Shown here piece after piece: positions 1 through 6,786 of a stretch of 7,087 nt of DNA. This stretch comes from Gammaproteobacteria bacterium (lineage in GTDB: Bacteria > Pseudomonadota > Gammaproteobacteria > Enterobacterales > GCA-2746155), in contig JAAGZM010000783.1 of NCBI GenBank assembly GCA_024206355.1, forward strand, positions 1-7,087, given 5' to 3'. Positions within the stretch are counted from its first letter, which is position 1. Every line of letters starts with the position of its first letter. The notes below the pieces were generated by a model. It saw only the letters and a program-made list of their open reading frames with translations, was not told the origin of the DNA and did not search any database. The position numbers and the translations under genes were made by a program.

Positions 1-86
1 ATTTTTCTAAATAACGAGCCCCAGACTGTTTGCACATGAGGATTGCGCAACCACCATGGAGCCTTAAATTGACTTTCTATAATCAT
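1..86 (-). CDS. YheT-like alpha/beta-fold hydrolase, N-terminal fragment
   Basis: This gene runs off the left edge of the window; only its first 28 codons are visible, starting at the ATG at 86-84. The peptide begins MIIESQFKAPWW and continues LRNPHVQTVWGSLFRK. A short N-terminus followed by a (P)WWL-x-(N/G)-PH-x-QT motif and then a basic (F)RR/RK stretch is characteristic of the YheT/hydrolase_4 family of predicted esterases, in which this segment precedes the alpha/beta-hydrolase core. The catalytic triad and oxyanion region lie outside the window, so enzyme activity cannot be judged. The start lies 23 nt after the hemE stop on the same strand, so it is probably cotranscribed with hemE. No good Shine-Dalgarno sequence is visible before the ATG (only AAAG directly adjacent), so the exact start is less certain than the family call. 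Confidence 0.72.
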   Translation of the reverse strand, partial: MIIESQFKAPWWLRNPHVQTVWGSLFRK

Positions 87-109
87 CTTTAAATTAGAAA
101 AGGCATATA

Positions 110-1174
110 TTACAGATGATAAGCTGGGCTTAAATCCTTAACTGCATTAATGAAAACCCCTGCATTTTCAGGATCAACAAATTGATGAATTCCATGGCCA
201 AGGTTAAACACATGCCCGTTTCCATGACCGAAGCTTTTTAAGATAGTTGCAACCTCTTCTCGAATTCTTTCAGGTGAACCATATAAAATGGTTGGGTCCA
301 TATTTCCTTGTAAAGCAACTTTATCGCCAACACTTGCCCTTGCGTCGCATAAATCCATAGTCCAATCAACACCAAGACAATCGGCACCAGTTTCAGCCAT
401 AATATCCAACCACTGACCACCATTCTTAGTAAATAAAGTAACAGGTACTTTTCTACCATCGGCTTGACGAGTCAGTCCATCAATGATTTTTTGCATATAA
501 TTTAATGAGAATTCTTTATAATCTCTCGGTGTTAAAACACCTCCCCAAGTATCAAAAATCATCAATGCTTGAGCACCAGATGCAACCTGTGCATTTAAAT
601 AGGCGATAATACTATCGGCTAACTTATCCAACAGCAGATGCAGAGATTGCGGATCAGAAAACATCATGCCTTTTACGTGTCGATATTCTTTACTTGAACT
701 ACCTTCAACCATGTATGTTGCAAGTGTCCAGGGACTACCAGAAAAGCCTATGAGAGGCACACGGCCTTTCAACTCTCGACGAATAATGGAAACTGCATTC
801 ATGACATAAGAAAGCTTATCTGCAGGATCTGGAATTGGAAGATTCTTTATATCACTAGACGTACGAAGAGGGTTAGCAAAACAGGGACCTTCTCCTTGTT
901 TAAAGGATAAGCCAAGTCCCATTGCATCAGGAATTGTTAAGATATCTGAAAATAAAATTGCCGCATCTAATGGATATCGTTCTAATGGTTGTATGGTCAC
1001 TTCACAAGCAAGCTCTGCATTTTTACAAAGGCTCATAAAATCACCTGCCTGCTCTCGTACTGCACGGTATTCAGGAAGATATCGTCCGGCTTGACGCATC
1101 ATCCATACAGGGGTTCTTTCAACAGGTCCACTAATTGCCGCTCTCAAATAAATATCATTAATTAATTCAGTCAC
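110..1174 (-). CDS. hemE: Uroporphyrinogen decarboxylase HemE
   Basis: Cytoplasmic enzyme of haem biosynthesis; it removes four acetate carboxyls from uroporphyrinogen III to give coproporphyrinogen III. The 354-residue protein has the same length as the E. coli enzyme, as I recall it, and aligns along its whole length. Visible hallmarks are the substrate-binding RQAGRYLPEYR motif (residues 27-37), the conserved Asp77 in FSDIL, Tyr154 in the SPWTLATYMVEG segment, the FDTWGG motif near 207-212, the LQGNMDP motif near 288-294, and His327 in the FNLGHGIH motif near 323-330. The start is GTG at 1174-1172, not ATG. It gives the canonical MTELxNDxYLRA beginning, and an in-frame stop lies only 18 nt upstream (1195-1193). 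A weak GAG lies about 7 nt before the start. The gene follows the damX-like gene after 71 bp and ends 23 nt before the hydrolase gene. All expected residues are present, so it should be functional. Confidence 0.98.
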   Translation of the reverse strand: MTELINDIYLRAAISGPVERTPVWMMRQAGRYLPEYRAVREQAGDFMSLCKNAELACEVTIQPLERYPLDAAILFSDILTIPDAMGLGLSFKQGEGPCFANPLRTSSDIKNLPIPDPADKLSYVMNAVSIIRRELKGRVPLIGFSGSPWTLATYMVEGSSSKEYRHVKGMMFSDPQSLHLLLDKLADSIIAYLNAQVASGAQALMIFDTWGGVLTPRDYKEFSLNYMQKIIDGLTRQADGRKVPVTLFTKNGGQWLDIMAETGADCLGVDWTMDLCDARASVGDKVALQGNMDPTILYGSPERIREEVATILKSFGHGNGHVFNLGHGIHQFVDPENAGVFINAVKDLSPAYHL

Positions 1175-1245
1175 AGGTTTTCTCGTTACTATTTAATAGA
1201 TGGAACTATCCAATTTTTGGACAACTTTGTTATAAAGATCTGAAG
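1175..1245 (-). other. Intergenic gap between damX-like gene and hemE
   Basis: This 71-bp spacer holds the presumed hemE leader. The only structure I see is a small inverted repeat, TCCAA-ttt-TTGGA, at 1209-1221 (5-bp stem). It is too short and lacks a following T-run, so it is not an intrinsic terminator in either direction. TTG-rich hexamers such as TTGTCC (1224-1219 on the minus strand) exist, but none has a matching -10 box at 16-18 nt. I therefore call no promoter; hemE could be read through from the upstream gene or have a promoter I cannot recognise. Confidence 0.4.
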
Positions 1246-2841
1246 CTATTCTCTAATTAGCTCTTGAGCAGCTCTAATTTCATTTTTGATAGTCTTTAAC
1301 GACTTTATCCAAGGACCATTTTTAATCAATTCAGCTGGTAAGTTAGCTCTAGCTGATGCAGCATCATTTTTATTTGCATAACTTTTAAGCACAATAATAA
1401 ACCACAACTTCTCATTTAATGAGCTTCGGTAATAATACACATCCTTAAAATTATGCTTTGCTATGAAAGCTTGAATCGATGACTCTTTACTGAGACCAAT
1501 AAGCTGCACGGTATAATTATTATCAGGCAGAGAAATGAGATATTGCTCATCTTCTGTCATATTATTAGCAACTGATTTTTCTTTAACACTTTCAGGAGCG
1601 TCGTCAGGTGTTACTGCTATAGGTGCTTCTATAACATAAGGCTTATCACTGATGAGATCTGTATTCTCTTCTGTATTGTCTAGCATCCCAACATCTTCAT
1701 TGGGCTCCGCATCCATCTCTTGCACAACAGGTTGTTGTACAACAACTTCTTCGATAATGGTATTATTTTCTAATGCTGAATTACCATCATTTTCTACATC
1801 CGGTGAGATCGTTTCTATAATCTGTTGCTCTTCAATAGCAACCTCTTGGGTGGTTTCAATATCAAGAGACTCTTTGGATGCTTTTATTATCTGAACTTCC
1901 TGATCTTTAGTATCTGACTTTTCTTTACCTAAACCTATCAAATCAGCAATTTCATCTTGAAAGAAAAACATACCAAAAACACATAATATAACGATAGTAA
2001 AAATACCGAACCAATATCCAACCACAGATATTCGCAAGGGTTTTATCTCTTCTTCAACGGTAAGAACATCTTGGTTTTCAGCAGCAAATTCTTCAGCGCT
2101 CTCCTTCAATAAAGAAAGATTCCCATCATCTTTTTGTAAAATGTCATCTAAAACATCTTGTTCAGGTAAGAAATCAATATCTAATGTTGATAGTATATAC
2201 TCAAACCAACTTTTAGATTCAGCCTCACTTAATGAAGGTATATCAATCACATAAATACCATCTTCATCCAATATTCCTTGGGCAGATTGCTCAAGGATGA
2301 CATTCAAATCATAATTTCCAAATAAAATTAAATGCAGATGCGGAGTTTCTTTATCTTGCTGCATTGCAGATAACTGACACAGCTCATGTAAAACACTTGT
2401 AGAAAGTACTTCTGCATCATCAATAATGAGTAACCGGTTATCCGTTGTTGCTATTAGCTGCTCAGCCCATTCCTCATACTGATTTGCCGTTAACGGGATC
2501 CCCGTGAAAGTATTTTGTTCAGCAAAAGATTCCATAACTTGCTGAAAAAGCTGATCGATTGACAGCAAGGGTTGAGCTTTAATGTGGCAAATCTGGCAAT
2601 CGTCATCAACAGTTGATAACAATTTATCGAGTAATTTAGTTTTTCCACAACCATTATTTCCTACTACTAATGTCAGTAAATTACCAAACCGAGATAAATG
2701 TATTAACTTATCAATAATATTTTGACTGTGTGAAACTTCAAATTCAGGAGGGGCATCAAAAAAAGGCTCATTACCAATCTGCTCATCAAGCATATTAGTA
2801 TCAAATTCATGTATTCTTTGTTCATCCTTTATATTAGTCAT
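1246..2841 (-). CDS. damX: DamX-like inner-membrane protein: AAA ATPase - TM - SPOR
   Basis: A 531-residue bitopic protein. Residues about 40-260 form an ExeA/GspA-like AAA ATPase domain with Walker A GNNGCGKT (61-68), Walker B LLIIDDAE (137-144) and a sensor-1-like LILFGN segment (171-176). A single hydrophobic helix follows at about 272-294, preceded by KPLR, which predicts a cytoplasmic N-terminus. Residues about 295-440 are a low-complexity, strongly acidic linker rich in E, D, V and Q, probably disordered in the periplasm. The C-terminus, about 442-520, matches a SPOR domain (starting NNYTVQLIGL, with a YYYR and a WFIIVL strand), which in known members binds denuded septal peptidoglycan. 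Position directly after aroB fits DamX; E. coli DamX lacks a recognised ATPase domain, whereas longer homologues such as the one I recall next to Pseudomonas aroB carry it. Family membership is well supported; a division role is inferred. The ATG at 2841-2839 has no clear Shine-Dalgarno. Confidence 0.88.
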   Translation of the reverse strand: MTNIKDEQRIHEFDTNMLDEQIGNEPFFDAPPEFEVSHSQNIIDKLIHLSRFGNLLTLVVGNNGCGKTKLLDKLLSTVDDDCQICHIKAQPLLSIDQLFQQVMESFAEQNTFTGIPLTANQYEEWAEQLIATTDNRLLIIDDAEVLSTSVLHELCQLSAMQQDKETPHLHLILFGNYDLNVILEQSAQGILDEDGIYVIDIPSLSEAESKSWFEYILSTLDIDFLPEQDVLDDILQKDDGNLSLLKESAEEFAAENQDVLTVEEEIKPLRISVVGYWFGIFTIVILCVFGMFFFQDEIADLIGLGKEKSDTKDQEVQIIKASKESLDIETTQEVAIEEQQIIETISPDVENDGNSALENNTIIEEVVVQQPVVQEMDAEPNEDVGMLDNTEENTDLISDKPYVIEAPIAVTPDDAPESVKEKSVANNMTEDEQYLISLPDNNYTVQLIGLSKESSIQAFIAKHNFKDVYYYRSSLNEKLWFIIVLKSYANKNDAASARANLPAELIKNGPWIKSLKTIKNEIRAAQELIRE

Positions 2842-2882
2842 ATTTTTTATTCAAATATTGTTTTGTAGTGAGCAACTTGCTT

Positions 2883-2911
2883 ACGATAGTGTATACAAAG
2901 CTAGGTAACAA
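2883..2911 (-). promoter_or_regulatory. Possible weak sigma70-type promoter before the damX-like gene
   Basis: In the 71-bp aroB to damX-like gap (2842-2912), the minus strand reads TTGTTA (2911-2906, 4 of 6 matches to TTGACA), a 17-nt spacer, then TATCGT (2888-2883, 4 of 6 matches to TATAAT). This would start transcription about 35 nt before the ATG at 2841. Spacing is ideal but both boxes are imperfect, and AT-rich DNA yields such matches by chance, so support is weak. No terminator-like hairpin is present in this gap, so read-through from aroKB is equally possible. Confidence 0.22.
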
Positions 2912-2912
2912 G

Positions 2913-4001
2913 TCACTTCCCAGCACCAAAGCTCTGCAATAACTTTAAAAGGCTTGTATCATCGTTCCAAGTAACTGATTCAGAATGCCCAGCTGCTCTG
3001 GGAAGAATCAATTGCATTTTATTATCCAAATTTTTCTTGTCACGATACATACTTGATAATAATTTTTGTGCAGAAAACTCATCAGGGATAACCGTTGGCA
3101 AATCAAATGCTTTAATTAGTATAATTAACCGCTCGAAAAACTCTTCATTCATGAGCTTGTTATTAACCGCTAATTTAGAGGCTAATAACATACCTACCGC
3201 AACTGCTTCGCCGTGTAGCCAGTTTCCATATCCAGCAATATTTTCAATAGCATGGGCAAAGGTATGACCAAAATTTAATAATACTCGTTGACCTTCCTCT
3301 CGCTCATCAGCGGATACTACAGCAGCCTTTACTTTGCAGCAATGCTCAATCATTGATTCAAGTATTGTTGCATCAAAACTCAGGATTGAATCAATATTAT
3401 TTTCTAACCAGACTAAGAATGAGGAATCATGAATAAAAGCATATTTAATGACTTCACCCATGCCTGATGCAAATTGTCTTTTATCCAAAGTTTTTAGTGT
3501 TTCTGGATCAATAATCACGACTTTAGGTTGATAAAAACTGCCTATCAGATTTTTACCACTGCTGTGATTAATTGCTGTTTTGCCACCTACAGACGAATCT
3601 ACTTGGGCAAGCAAGCTTGTTGGTATTTGAACTAAATTACAACCACGATGCAGTGTTGCTGCGACAAAGCCTGCAATATCACCAACAACACCTCCACCAA
3701 GAGCAATAATTGTACTGCTGCGATTAAATTTTTCTGAAAGTAACTGATCTAATAATTTTAGATATTGCTCAGGACTTTTACTTTTCTCAGAATCAGGAAT
3801 TAAGCAAATAATAACTGATGCCTTCTCAGGAATTAAACGCTTAATCGACTGAAGATAATGGCCGGCAATTAACTCATTACTGATAATTGCATATTGATTA
3901 CTGACAGGTAAAAGCTGAGAAGATTTCTTTGACGTTAATGAGTTTGCGGTAATTTCAATACCATATTTTTTTTCACTAAGATCAACAGTTACCGTTACCA
4001 C
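2913..4001 (-). CDS. aroB: 3-dehydroquinate synthase AroB
   Basis: Cytoplasmic, NAD- and divalent-metal-dependent enzyme that converts DAHP to 3-dehydroquinate, the second step of the shikimate pathway. The 362-residue length matches the bacterial family. Visible motifs are the NAD-binding GGGVVGD (102-108), the PTSLLAQVDSSVGGKTAIN segment (127-145) with the KNLIGSFYQP loop (150-159), and the three metal ligands Glu183 (GEVIKYA), His246 (NFGHTFAHAIE) and His263 (LHGEAVAVGM), equivalent to E184, H247 and H264 of the E. coli enzyme. The start is GTG (4001-3999); an in-frame TAG lies four codons upstream, so no better start exists. No Shine-Dalgarno is evident, and the gene begins 5 bp after the aroK stop, which suggests translational coupling with aroK. 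Nothing is missing or broken. Confidence 0.98.
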   Translation of the reverse strand: MVTVTVDLSEKKYGIEITANSLTSKKSSQLLPVSNQYAIISNELIAGHYLQSIKRLIPEKASVIICLIPDSEKSKSPEQYLKLLDQLLSEKFNRSSTIIALGGGVVGDIAGFVAATLHRGCNLVQIPTSLLAQVDSSVGGKTAINHSSGKNLIGSFYQPKVVIIDPETLKTLDKRQFASGMGEVIKYAFIHDSSFLVWLENNIDSILSFDATILESMIEHCCKVKAAVVSADEREEGQRVLLNFGHTFAHAIENIAGYGNWLHGEAVAVGMLLASKLAVNNKLMNEEFFERLIILIKAFDLPTVIPDEFSAQKLLSSMYRDKKNLDNKMQLILPRAAGHSESVTWNDDTSLLKLLQSFGAGK

Positions 4002-4006
4002 AATAT

Positions 4007-4525
4007 TTATCTAGATAGTCCATCGAGAATAAATCGCGCAACAGCTTTTACCGTACTGTGATCGGTCGAAAACGTATAATCAGCAATTTCATTATAAAGC
4101 GGATCTCTTGATGTACGCAAATCTTCGAAGACTTTTCTTGGCTCATCTGTTTTTTGTAACAGTGGGCGTTTTTTATCTCGTCTTGTTCTTTCTAATTGCT
4201 GCTTAACCGAAGTTTCCAAATAAATGACTGTACCGCGAGCTGCTAATAATGTGCGGTTTTTGGTACTAATAACTACACCACCACCAGTAGCTAATACAAT
4301 ACCCTGCATTGATGTTAACTCTTCAATGATGCCTTCTTCTCTTATACGAAAACCTTCTTCACCTTCAAGATCAAAAATCCAGTCGATATCTGCACCAGTT
4401 CTTTCTTCAATGACGCAATCAGTATCAACAAATTCCATCTTCAACTGCTGTGCCAGTTGTTTTCCAATAGAAGATTTACCGGCTCCCATTGGGCCAATTA
4501 AAAATATATTACGTTTATTTTTCAT
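4007..4525 (-). CDS. aroK: Shikimate kinase AroK
   Basis: Cytoplasmic kinase that phosphorylates shikimate at the 3-OH with ATP, step 5 of the shikimate pathway. The 172-residue protein has the usual family length. It shows Walker A GPMGAGKSS (11-19), the shikimate-binding DTD (34-36) with Asp34, Arg60 in the FRIREE segment (59-64), the GGG loop (81-83), the LID arginine in the KKRPLL segment (Arg120), and the adenine-side SRDPLY segment (139-144). The ATG at 4525-4523 is the natural start (MKNKRNIFLIGPMG); its Shine-Dalgarno is poor, with only a distant GGAAA. Upstream is a strong hairpin after pilQ, and downstream aroB follows after 5 bp. The isozyme call (AroK rather than AroL) rests on its place between pilQ and aroB. 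Confidence 0.98.
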   Translation of the reverse strand: MKNKRNIFLIGPMGAGKSSIGKQLAQQLKMEFVDTDCVIEERTGADIDWIFDLEGEEGFRIREEGIIEELTSMQGIVLATGGGVVISTKNRTLLAARGTVIYLETSVKQQLERTRRDKKRPLLQKTDEPRKVFEDLRTSRDPLYNEIADYTFSTDHSTVKAVARFILDGLSR

Positions 4526-4566
4526 TGATTAACGTTCGTTTCCACAATTTATTAAGGTTCAAAGCA

Positions 4567-4602
4567 ATAGAGCCCACACATTTTACAATGTGTGGGCTCT
4601 AT
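4567..4602 (-). terminator. Strong stem-loop after pilQ: terminator, attenuator or processing site
   Basis: The 36-nt inverted repeat begins 18 nt past the pilQ stop. It forms a perfect 16-bp stem (arms 4587-4602 and 4567-4582, core AGCCCACACA/TGTGTGGGCT) around a 4-nt loop. In the transcript sense (minus strand) the loop is GUAA, a GNRA tetraloop; on the plus strand it is UUAC, which is not. The sequence 3' of the stem in the transcript is TTGCTTTG, so the U-tract is interrupted and short. It could therefore be a leaky intrinsic terminator separating pil from aro expression, or a barrier protecting the 3' end of the pilQ message. The structure is certain from sequence; its function is inferred. 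Confidence 0.5.
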
Positions 4603-4620
4603 AAACCATCATTTAAAGGT

Positions 4621-6786
4621 TTATTTCATGCTTTCTTTCAATATCTTAGGTGTTACGAATATAAGCAGTTCCTGTTTCTGTGAAGTATCTGCCTTATGTC
4701 TAAACATCCAACCAAGGTATGGAATGTCACCTAATACCGGAACCTTTGTCTCATCACGGTTAGTTCTTTGTTGGTAAATACCACCTAGCACTACCGTTTG
4801 ACCATTGTCGACGAGAACCTGTGTGGTTACCTGCTGGGTATTAATTGCAGGACCGGATATTGTATCTTCACCTCTGGTATCTTGTGTAACGGTCAAATCA
4901 AGAATGATTCTATCATCAGGTGTAATCTGCGGAGTTACTGTTAATGATAGTACAGCCTTCTTGAACTGTACTTGTGCTACTGCAGCACCATTCCCACCAC
5001 TCATAAATGGAATCTCTTCACCTGCTTCGATCTTAGCTTCTTTCTGATTCGCTGTAATAACTCTTGGACTTGCTATCACTTCACCTCTGTTCTCATTTTC
5101 AAGAGCAGATAATTCAAGATCTAGCATTAATCCTTTCGATAGGTTTGCATAGCTAAGACCAAAAGTACCCGATGGATTACTAACAGGCAAACTGACGTTT
5201 AATGTATCGTCCAATTCATACTCAAATTGAGTTTGATCTTCATCAAAACGCTGAATGTTCAAATCATCAGCACCCTGACGGTTACCTGTAAAAGTCGTTT
5301 CGCTACGAATTTTCGTCGCACCCCACTGTACTCCTAACTCTTCTGTCCAACCACTACTTGCCGAAACGATTCTTGCTTCAATTTGCACTTGTCGTACTGG
5401 TATATCAAGCTTTCTTGCTAAATCACGCACTTCTTCAAGTTTAAATACAGTATCTTGAACAAGTAAAGTATTGGTTCTGTCATCAATAGAAACACTACCT
5501 CGCTCAGATAACAGTGAATTTTTTGATGCTTTAAGCAAGCCTGCTATATCAGAAGCTTTAGCATAATTGATTTGTATTAACTCTGTTCTTAATGGAGCCA
5601 GTTCAGATACCTGTATACTTGCTTCTAGCTCTGCTTTCTCACGGTCAGCAATTTCTTTTGCAGGAGCAACCAACATCACATTGCCATCAATACGCTTATC
5701 AAGCCCCTTAGTTTTAAGAATAATATCTAGCGCCTGATCCCAAGGAACATTTTGTAAACGAAGTGTTAGTTCGCCTTCTATTGAATCAGAAGCAACTAAA
5801 TTCAAACCTGTATGCGTTGCAATAATCTGCAAAACTGCTCTTATTTCAATTTCTTGAAACATTAAGGATAAGCGTTCTCCATTATACAAACTTTTGTCTG
5901 CACGCAATTTTTCAGCTTCAAATGGTGTCAGGGGTTTAAGTTCAATCGTAAATAAATTATCAGTTTGATAGGCTAAATACTCAAAATCATTTTCAGTGTC
6001 AATTGTCAGGCGGATCTTCTTGCCCATACGTAATGTTTGAATATAAGTAGCTGGTGTAGCGAAGTCAATCACATCCAACTTACGCAATAAAGTCTCACTA
6101 ATCGCTGTATCAAAGAAGTCTGCAATAATTTTACGTCCTTCTTGGCGAAGGTCAACAGAAACATCTGCACTTGATAGGTTCAAAATAACCTGACCTTCTC
6201 CACCCGTACCTCTTCTGAAATCTAATCCAGAAATCTTAGTAGCTCTACCTGAAGGCATAGAAGCAGAAGCAGAAGCAGAAGCAGGAGCAGGAGCAGGAAT
6301 TGATGATGTAGGCTCGTCAAATATTGATTGTGCACCTGAGGATGATCCAACAGTAATAATAAAAGAGTTGCCATCTTGCCGAGTTGTATAAGAAGCCATT
6401 TGCAACAACGATACTACTACTCGCACTTTGCCTTGAGCTTCTACAGCGGCTACACCCAAAACATTACCAGTATCAATAACTGTTTTTCGCTGAGATAATG
6501 CAGAAGATAATCCTACAAAATCCATTGATATGCGTGCTGGATTATTGGTAGTAAATTCTCTACCAACATTCACAGCTTCAGACATATTAAGGCGAATTTC
6601 AATCTTGTTACTAGGTAAAACAGCATAGCTAATATCCTGTAAAACTGCTGCCATAGCTGAGTTAACAGATAACAATAGAATCACGGCCGCTATTATTTTT
6701 TGCAAAGAAAGAGTCCAGGGCTTATTTCCTCTAACCCAGCCAAACTCTGCGAATATGCTATTCATTTTTTTTACTCCTTGGCTCAT
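4621..6786 (-). CDS. pilQ: Type IV pilus secretin PilQ
   Basis: Outer-membrane secretin through which the type IV pilus passes. From the ATG at 6786 the protein has 721 residues, typical of PilQ. A long n-region leads to a hydrophobic signal segment (31-46, IIAAVILLL core) with likely cleavage after AMA (44-46). Two AMIN domains follow (about 48-147 and 184-284), which in this family bind peptidoglycan; they are joined by a PA/SA repeat linker (164-176). Next come an STN/N0-type domain (about 305-376), a Secretin_N/NolW-like domain (about 400-466) and the secretin beta-barrel domain (about 560-716) with VTPQITPDDR, the VPVLGDIPYLGWMFR signature (682-696) and LLIFVTPKIL. The ATG overlaps the pilP stop (ATGA) and has GGAGGT 6 nt upstream; a second ATG at 6765 (714 residues) is a serious alternative. 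A more upstream ATG at 6825 would overlap pilP by 43 bp and is unlikely. Confidence 0.97.
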   Translation of the reverse strand: MSQGVKKMNSIFAEFGWVRGNKPWTLSLQKIIAAVILLLSVNSAMAAVLQDISYAVLPSNKIEIRLNMSEAVNVGREFTTNNPARISMDFVGLSSALSQRKTVIDTGNVLGVAAVEAQGKVRVVVSLLQMASYTTRQDGNSFIITVGSSSGAQSIFDEPTSSIPAPAPASASASASMPSGRATKISGLDFRRGTGGEGQVILNLSSADVSVDLRQEGRKIIADFFDTAISETLLRKLDVIDFATPATYIQTLRMGKKIRLTIDTENDFEYLAYQTDNLFTIELKPLTPFEAEKLRADKSLYNGERLSLMFQEIEIRAVLQIIATHTGLNLVASDSIEGELTLRLQNVPWDQALDIILKTKGLDKRIDGNVMLVAPAKEIADREKAELEASIQVSELAPLRTELIQINYAKASDIAGLLKASKNSLLSERGSVSIDDRTNTLLVQDTVFKLEEVRDLARKLDIPVRQVQIEARIVSASSGWTEELGVQWGATKIRSETTFTGNRQGADDLNIQRFDEDQTQFEYELDDTLNVSLPVSNPSGTFGLSYANLSKGLMLDLELSALENENRGEVIASPRVITANQKEAKIEAGEEIPFMSGGNGAAVAQVQFKKAVLSLTVTPQITPDDRIILDLTVTQDTRGEDTISGPAINTQQVTTQVLVDNGQTVVLGGIYQQRTNRDETKVPVLGDIPYLGWMFRHKADTSQKQELLIFVTPKILKESMK
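6259..6297 (-). repeat. In-frame hexanucleotide repeat in pilQ (CCTGCT/TCTGCT)
   Basis: On the coding strand there are three copies of CCTGCT followed by three of TCTGCT and a terminal TCT, 39 nt in all. They encode PAPAPA then SASASAS (PilQ residues 164-176). The tract lies exactly in the linker between the two AMIN domains. Because the unit is 6 nt, gain or loss of units by slippage would keep the frame and change only linker length. Nearly perfect codon identity (always GCT, CCT, TCT) points to recent tandem duplication rather than selection for the amino acids alone. Confidence 0.85.
6774..6779 (-). promoter_or_regulatory. Second Shine-Dalgarno, for the alternative pilQ start at 6765
   Basis: AAGGAG lies 8 nt before the in-frame ATG at 6765-6763, separated by TAAAAAAA. 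This spacing is as good as that of the upstream site at 6793-6798. Using it would shorten PilQ by 7 residues (MSQGVKK) without changing the signal-peptide core. Confidence 0.5.

Noticed and set aside
238..459. Minus-strand hydrophobic 73-residue open frame inside hemE
   Set aside because: It lies out of frame within a fully conserved hemE; its hydrophobicity comes from the alternative reading of that sequence.
1209..1221. Inverted repeat TCCAA-ttt-TTGGA before hemE as a terminator of the damX-like gene
   Set aside because: The stem is only 5 bp, AT-rich, and no U-tract follows on the minus strand.
1731..1746. Perfect 16-bp palindrome gttgttgtacaacaac as an operator site
   Set aside because: It lies inside the damX-like coding region and follows from codons for the VVVQQ stretch in a low-complexity linker; nothing else suggests a binding site.
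4224..4777. Plus-strand open frames across aroK and the end of pilQ (4224-4532, 4489-4683, 4592-4777)
   Set aside because: They are antisense to well-supported genes, lack recognisable protein features and have no good start context; they are shadows of the minus-strand genes.
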